Shown here: positions 60,801 to 64,000 of the stretch, in pieces
Layout: each line of letters opens with the position of its first letter
Position numbering within the stretch: the first letter of the stretch is position 1
Assembly (NCBI RefSeq): GCF_910592395.1
Contig: NC_088317.1
Coordinates: 17,034,039-17,098,038 of the forward strand
DNA from: Lineus longissimus
Taxonomy: Eukaryota; Nemertea; Pilidiophora; Heteronemertea; Lineidae
DNA: 64,000 nt
Reading direction: 5' to 3'
The notes under the pieces: generated by a model
What the model was told of the DNA's origin: nothing
Database searches by the model: none
Seen by the model: the letters and a program-made list of their open reading frames with translations, nothing else
Position numbers and translations under genes: made by a program

Positions 60801-63800
60801 GAAGTAAAGTCTGCTAAGAGGATGTTCTCGGAATGATAGTCTTCTCGCCTAGTTCAGGGATTTGTGAGAGGGACCCGAACGGTGGAGGTGTACACTTTCA
60901 GAGAAACGCCCACTTACGGCACAGCCACGACAGGAGGAAAGCGTCGGCGCGCGAGAGTTCGAACAAAGAGTCTAAGAGTCTGACAAAGTTGAGGATAATG
61001 GCAGCGATATGTAGATCAGATTTCGATAAAATTTTAATATTGCCTTATTCTACACTTTTAATCAAAAGAGCCTCAAAGTTCTTTGAACTATTTTGTCTGA
61101 TTTAGCAACACAGAAGCTACCTGCGATTCATCATTATGACTCTTAATGTAATTCATCATAATTCTTAACTCCCCCCATTCTTGTCACAAAATAACCTTCA
61201 AACAGTTATCAAAACGATGACACATATGCGACGGAGTTTTCAACATTTAGAAAAATATATATAGTTTCAATAATAAATAGCATATTCACTCCGTTCTCCC
61301 GAGTGTGAATGCATTTCCAATGCTATTTTCTTCGCAGACTGCCGAATAATTATTCTTTATAATAAGAACGATTTTCTGCACAATGCAATTTTGTGACGGG
61401 AGGACTGACCTCATTGGGACACGAATTCGTAGCGATATTCGCGGGGCTTTGCCTGGGCAGCTATATGTACTAAAGCAGTTGCCCAGACTGAGAGAAGAAA
61501 ATAGCAATTATATGTGGTAGATTGTGACTTATTACTCCTGAATTAGGCGCAATTCAGAGAAGTCTTCGCATACGTGCTTCCTGGCCTAATCTCATAGCTG
61601 TCGCAAAAATAACGTTACAACCTTGGTCCTCAAGTCACAACCATGGTCCTCAAGACGTGCCGGATTGCGCCAATATTCCGGTCTCCAAGCTGCGTTGATT
61701 CAGAAATGGTGACTGCGATCATGTTGTTTTTAAAGGGGTACGCCGTTCGTAATTACTGGTGATCGAGCAAAATAGAAATGCATTCATACACAATGCCATA
61801 GTGCAGTTATCATGCCTACGGATCTGCTAAAAGTTGGTATATATAGTATTCGTATATTTGTCTACTCAACGACATTGCCGAAATTTGTTTATCGTATTTA
61901 CGGAATTGGACTTTTTCAAAGTTAACTACAAATTTTAAAATTTTTAAAGAACGGCGTAGACCTTTAAGCGGCACTTGCATGTATGTATATACCTTTTCAA
62001 ACACAACTTAGACAATCCCGAAAAACATTATTACACATCTAAATTAACATTGCACTTTGCAACACATTTCTTCCTCTCGGAGGTCTAATAAAACATAGCG
62101 ACAGTTTATATCACTTATTTCAACACTCAATCAGGCCAGAAGCTATCAAGCTTTTGGAAGAATAATCCATTACAACCATTTACAATGAACTCCTCTGACT
62201 TTCAATCACCGGGCACCATTATATTGCATTATTGGCCCATCATGCTCATTGTCTAAAGCATTGTGAAATCAGCTTTCAATTAGTTGATATTGTGACTGAG
62301 ATGAATTATTGACGAAACAATTTGCGGAACTCTCGTGTGAATTGCGGGAACCAATTGCAAGAGAGACGTTTAGAAAACATACGTTTTTACGGAACGTGTA
62401 CGTGAACTGGTACCTGTACGTGTAAACGTGTTTGGGTGGAAACACGCGTACTTAACATACGTTTTATCGTTATAAGGGACACCATGTGAGGGGTAGCGTA
62501 ACATCGTAGACACATACCTAGATACGATACCTGTGTAAAGCTCGTGAACCTCGGCACTACGCTATACGGCTTCGTCCTTTGATTGAAACATGCTGATCCA
62601 CGAACTTGCCAAGACGGTCCTGGCTGCATGCCGTCATAATACGCTAAACACGCTTATTGTACTTGTTCTTCGAGCTAACGAAGGGGACGAAGGAAGGGAA
62701 GAAGAAAAAGAACAAACACGAAAACGCAACTAGCAGTCACAACAAGCAGTGATTCCTTAGACCGTCTCCAGCTTGGCCCTTTAGCACTTGCATGTTTGTG
62801 TAACTATTTTTGGATGATATTCTAAACCTAATAAATCGGCTGTCGAACCCGTTTTACTCTGTTTGATAAAATGTATTCATACAATGACAGTCATGACGTC
62901 TGATATAGAGGCCATGTGATGCATTCGACCATTCACTGTTTGGCGCTTTACGTGAAACTAGGACATATGTGAGAAAGACTTGTGTAACTGAACTAAAAAG
63001 AAGATATGTATGTTCGTTTGCTTTCATTGTCATCTCAACGATTAAATATACACACCAGTATTAGACTCTTTTTTCAACTTGTTGTTGACAAAGTCTACAG
63101 TACATCCAAGTCCATCGCATTACTAGTATGATGTACACTCCAGTACACGTGACGTGAATGTACTATTATTGCAATACGCGGTTCTGCTCTAGTTTTGAAG
63201 GAATACACTGGTTTAATGTGGGGACAAACCTAACCGAACCAACACGAATGATCTGCGTAGAATTTGACCGTTTTTACTGTGAGTGGAAACGATTCTCTGC
63301 GGCAAATCGCTATCGTTACACCCATGAAACTGAACAACACATCTTGACCCTCAATGTATTGACATTTCTTAGCTTCCAGACAACATGCGCTTGGGCGAGG
63401 GCAACGGAGGCAATACCGCTGGAATTTCAGTATTGTAACAACACTGAACTTCTTATATGAGCACCCCAAAGTGGCCAGTTTATTCACGTTGTTCATACAA
63501 TTTCAGACTTGAAAATAAGCACTAAATATTTAATTGACCTGGGTTGAGTTATAATCAATCCACATCACGCGGTTTGCACCTGTTTTTTCTCATAGTATAC
63601 TACACGTGAGTGGATTGTTCTGGACCATGGAATGCAAGGGCCTACTGCGTCAACCGATATCACGACCACACTTATGCAAGATCTTGGAGACATTGTCACC
63701 AATGAGTTGCACATGAAAACCATGTTACAACAAAATTACAATCCACATAACTGGTGGACTGTGACCATGGTTCGGTGGCTGATAACGAAAATTACCAAAC

Positions 63801-64000
63801 GGGAAAAAGCGTTGAAATCGACGAAGAAAATGCATGCATCTTCAAATGTTGCATTTTTTCAAAACGTTCCCCTCATCCCTTCCCCACCGAAATCCTGGCT
63901 GCGCTTATGTATGACAGTGATAGCCTATCACACTTCAAGTATGACTACCATTTCCGTGTTGTCAACATTTGGAAATGGGAGGAATACACCTATACTTCTT
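57848..64000. other. Region upstream of kringle gene, no supported gene
   Basis: 57848-59040 is relatively GC- and CpG-rich and may hold the kringle gene promoter and a divergent start: a plus-strand ATG at 59024 (MYAEK) precedes a consensus donor GTAAGT, but no following exon was found. Frames at 60178-60703 on the minus strand match nothing I recognise. 62380-62480 is dense in ACGT words. The rest is AT-rich and anonymous. Confidence 0.4.

Overview
This is a 64 kb piece of an animal nuclear genome, most likely a marine invertebrate (a lophotrochozoan or an invertebrate deuterostome; the sequence alone does not decide). The genes are intron-rich with GT-AG introns of a few hundred bases to about 2 kb. 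There are no vertebrate-type repeats. The spaces between exons are crowded with short terminal-inverted-repeat elements (MITEs), tRNA-derived SINEs, foldback elements and minisatellites.

Five protein genes are well supported by exon-by-exon reading with consistent splice phases. From left to right: (1) the 3' two thirds of a mitochondrial acyl-CoA thioesterase 9 gene (ACOT9-like, + strand, 1-3753, 5' part outside the window); (2) a complete SHIP-type inositol polyphosphate 5-phosphatase (- strand, 8783-23239, 20 coding exons, about 1109 aa, SH2 - 5-phosphatase - C2-like - proline-rich - SAM); (3) a complete PPM1L-type PP2C phosphatase (+ strand, 36147-40290, 4 coding exons, 359 aa), preceded 10.7 kb upstream by a decayed duplicate of its first coding exon (25204-25800); (4) an ankyrin-repeat and SOCS-box protein (+ strand, 47205-49246, 5' exon not certain); (5) a three-kringle type I membrane protein (- strand, 53921-57847, 7 exons, 507 aa, all introns phase 1) with an unrecognised cysteine-free segment between the kringles and the membrane helix. 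These genes do not form an operon or pathway; they are ordinary neighbours, although both SHIP and PPM1L act in signalling.

Layout: 1-4780 ACOT9 and 3'UTR; 4800-8780 intergenic with SINE, MITE and minisatellite pieces; 8783-23277 SHIP; 23300-25910 MITE, long foldback and PPM1L exon pseudogene; 25910-35830 mostly anonymous, with two sister exon-like units (27.5-28.0 kb) and a possible TATA-driven spliced transcript (29.3-31.3 kb); 35837-40500 PPM1L; 40500-47200 intergenic with a triple CRE, a hairpin and a 41-bp minisatellite; 47205-49246 ASB; 49250-53920 intergenic with MITEs; 53921-57850 kringle gene; 57850-64000 anonymous.

The most unusual signal is in the SHIP gene. Two different minisatellites have each copied an exon's 5' splice donor into tandem: five copies of a 47-bp unit at the end of coding exon 9 and about eleven copies of a roughly 40-bp unit at the end of coding exon 19. 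The real donor is the exon-proximal unit in both.
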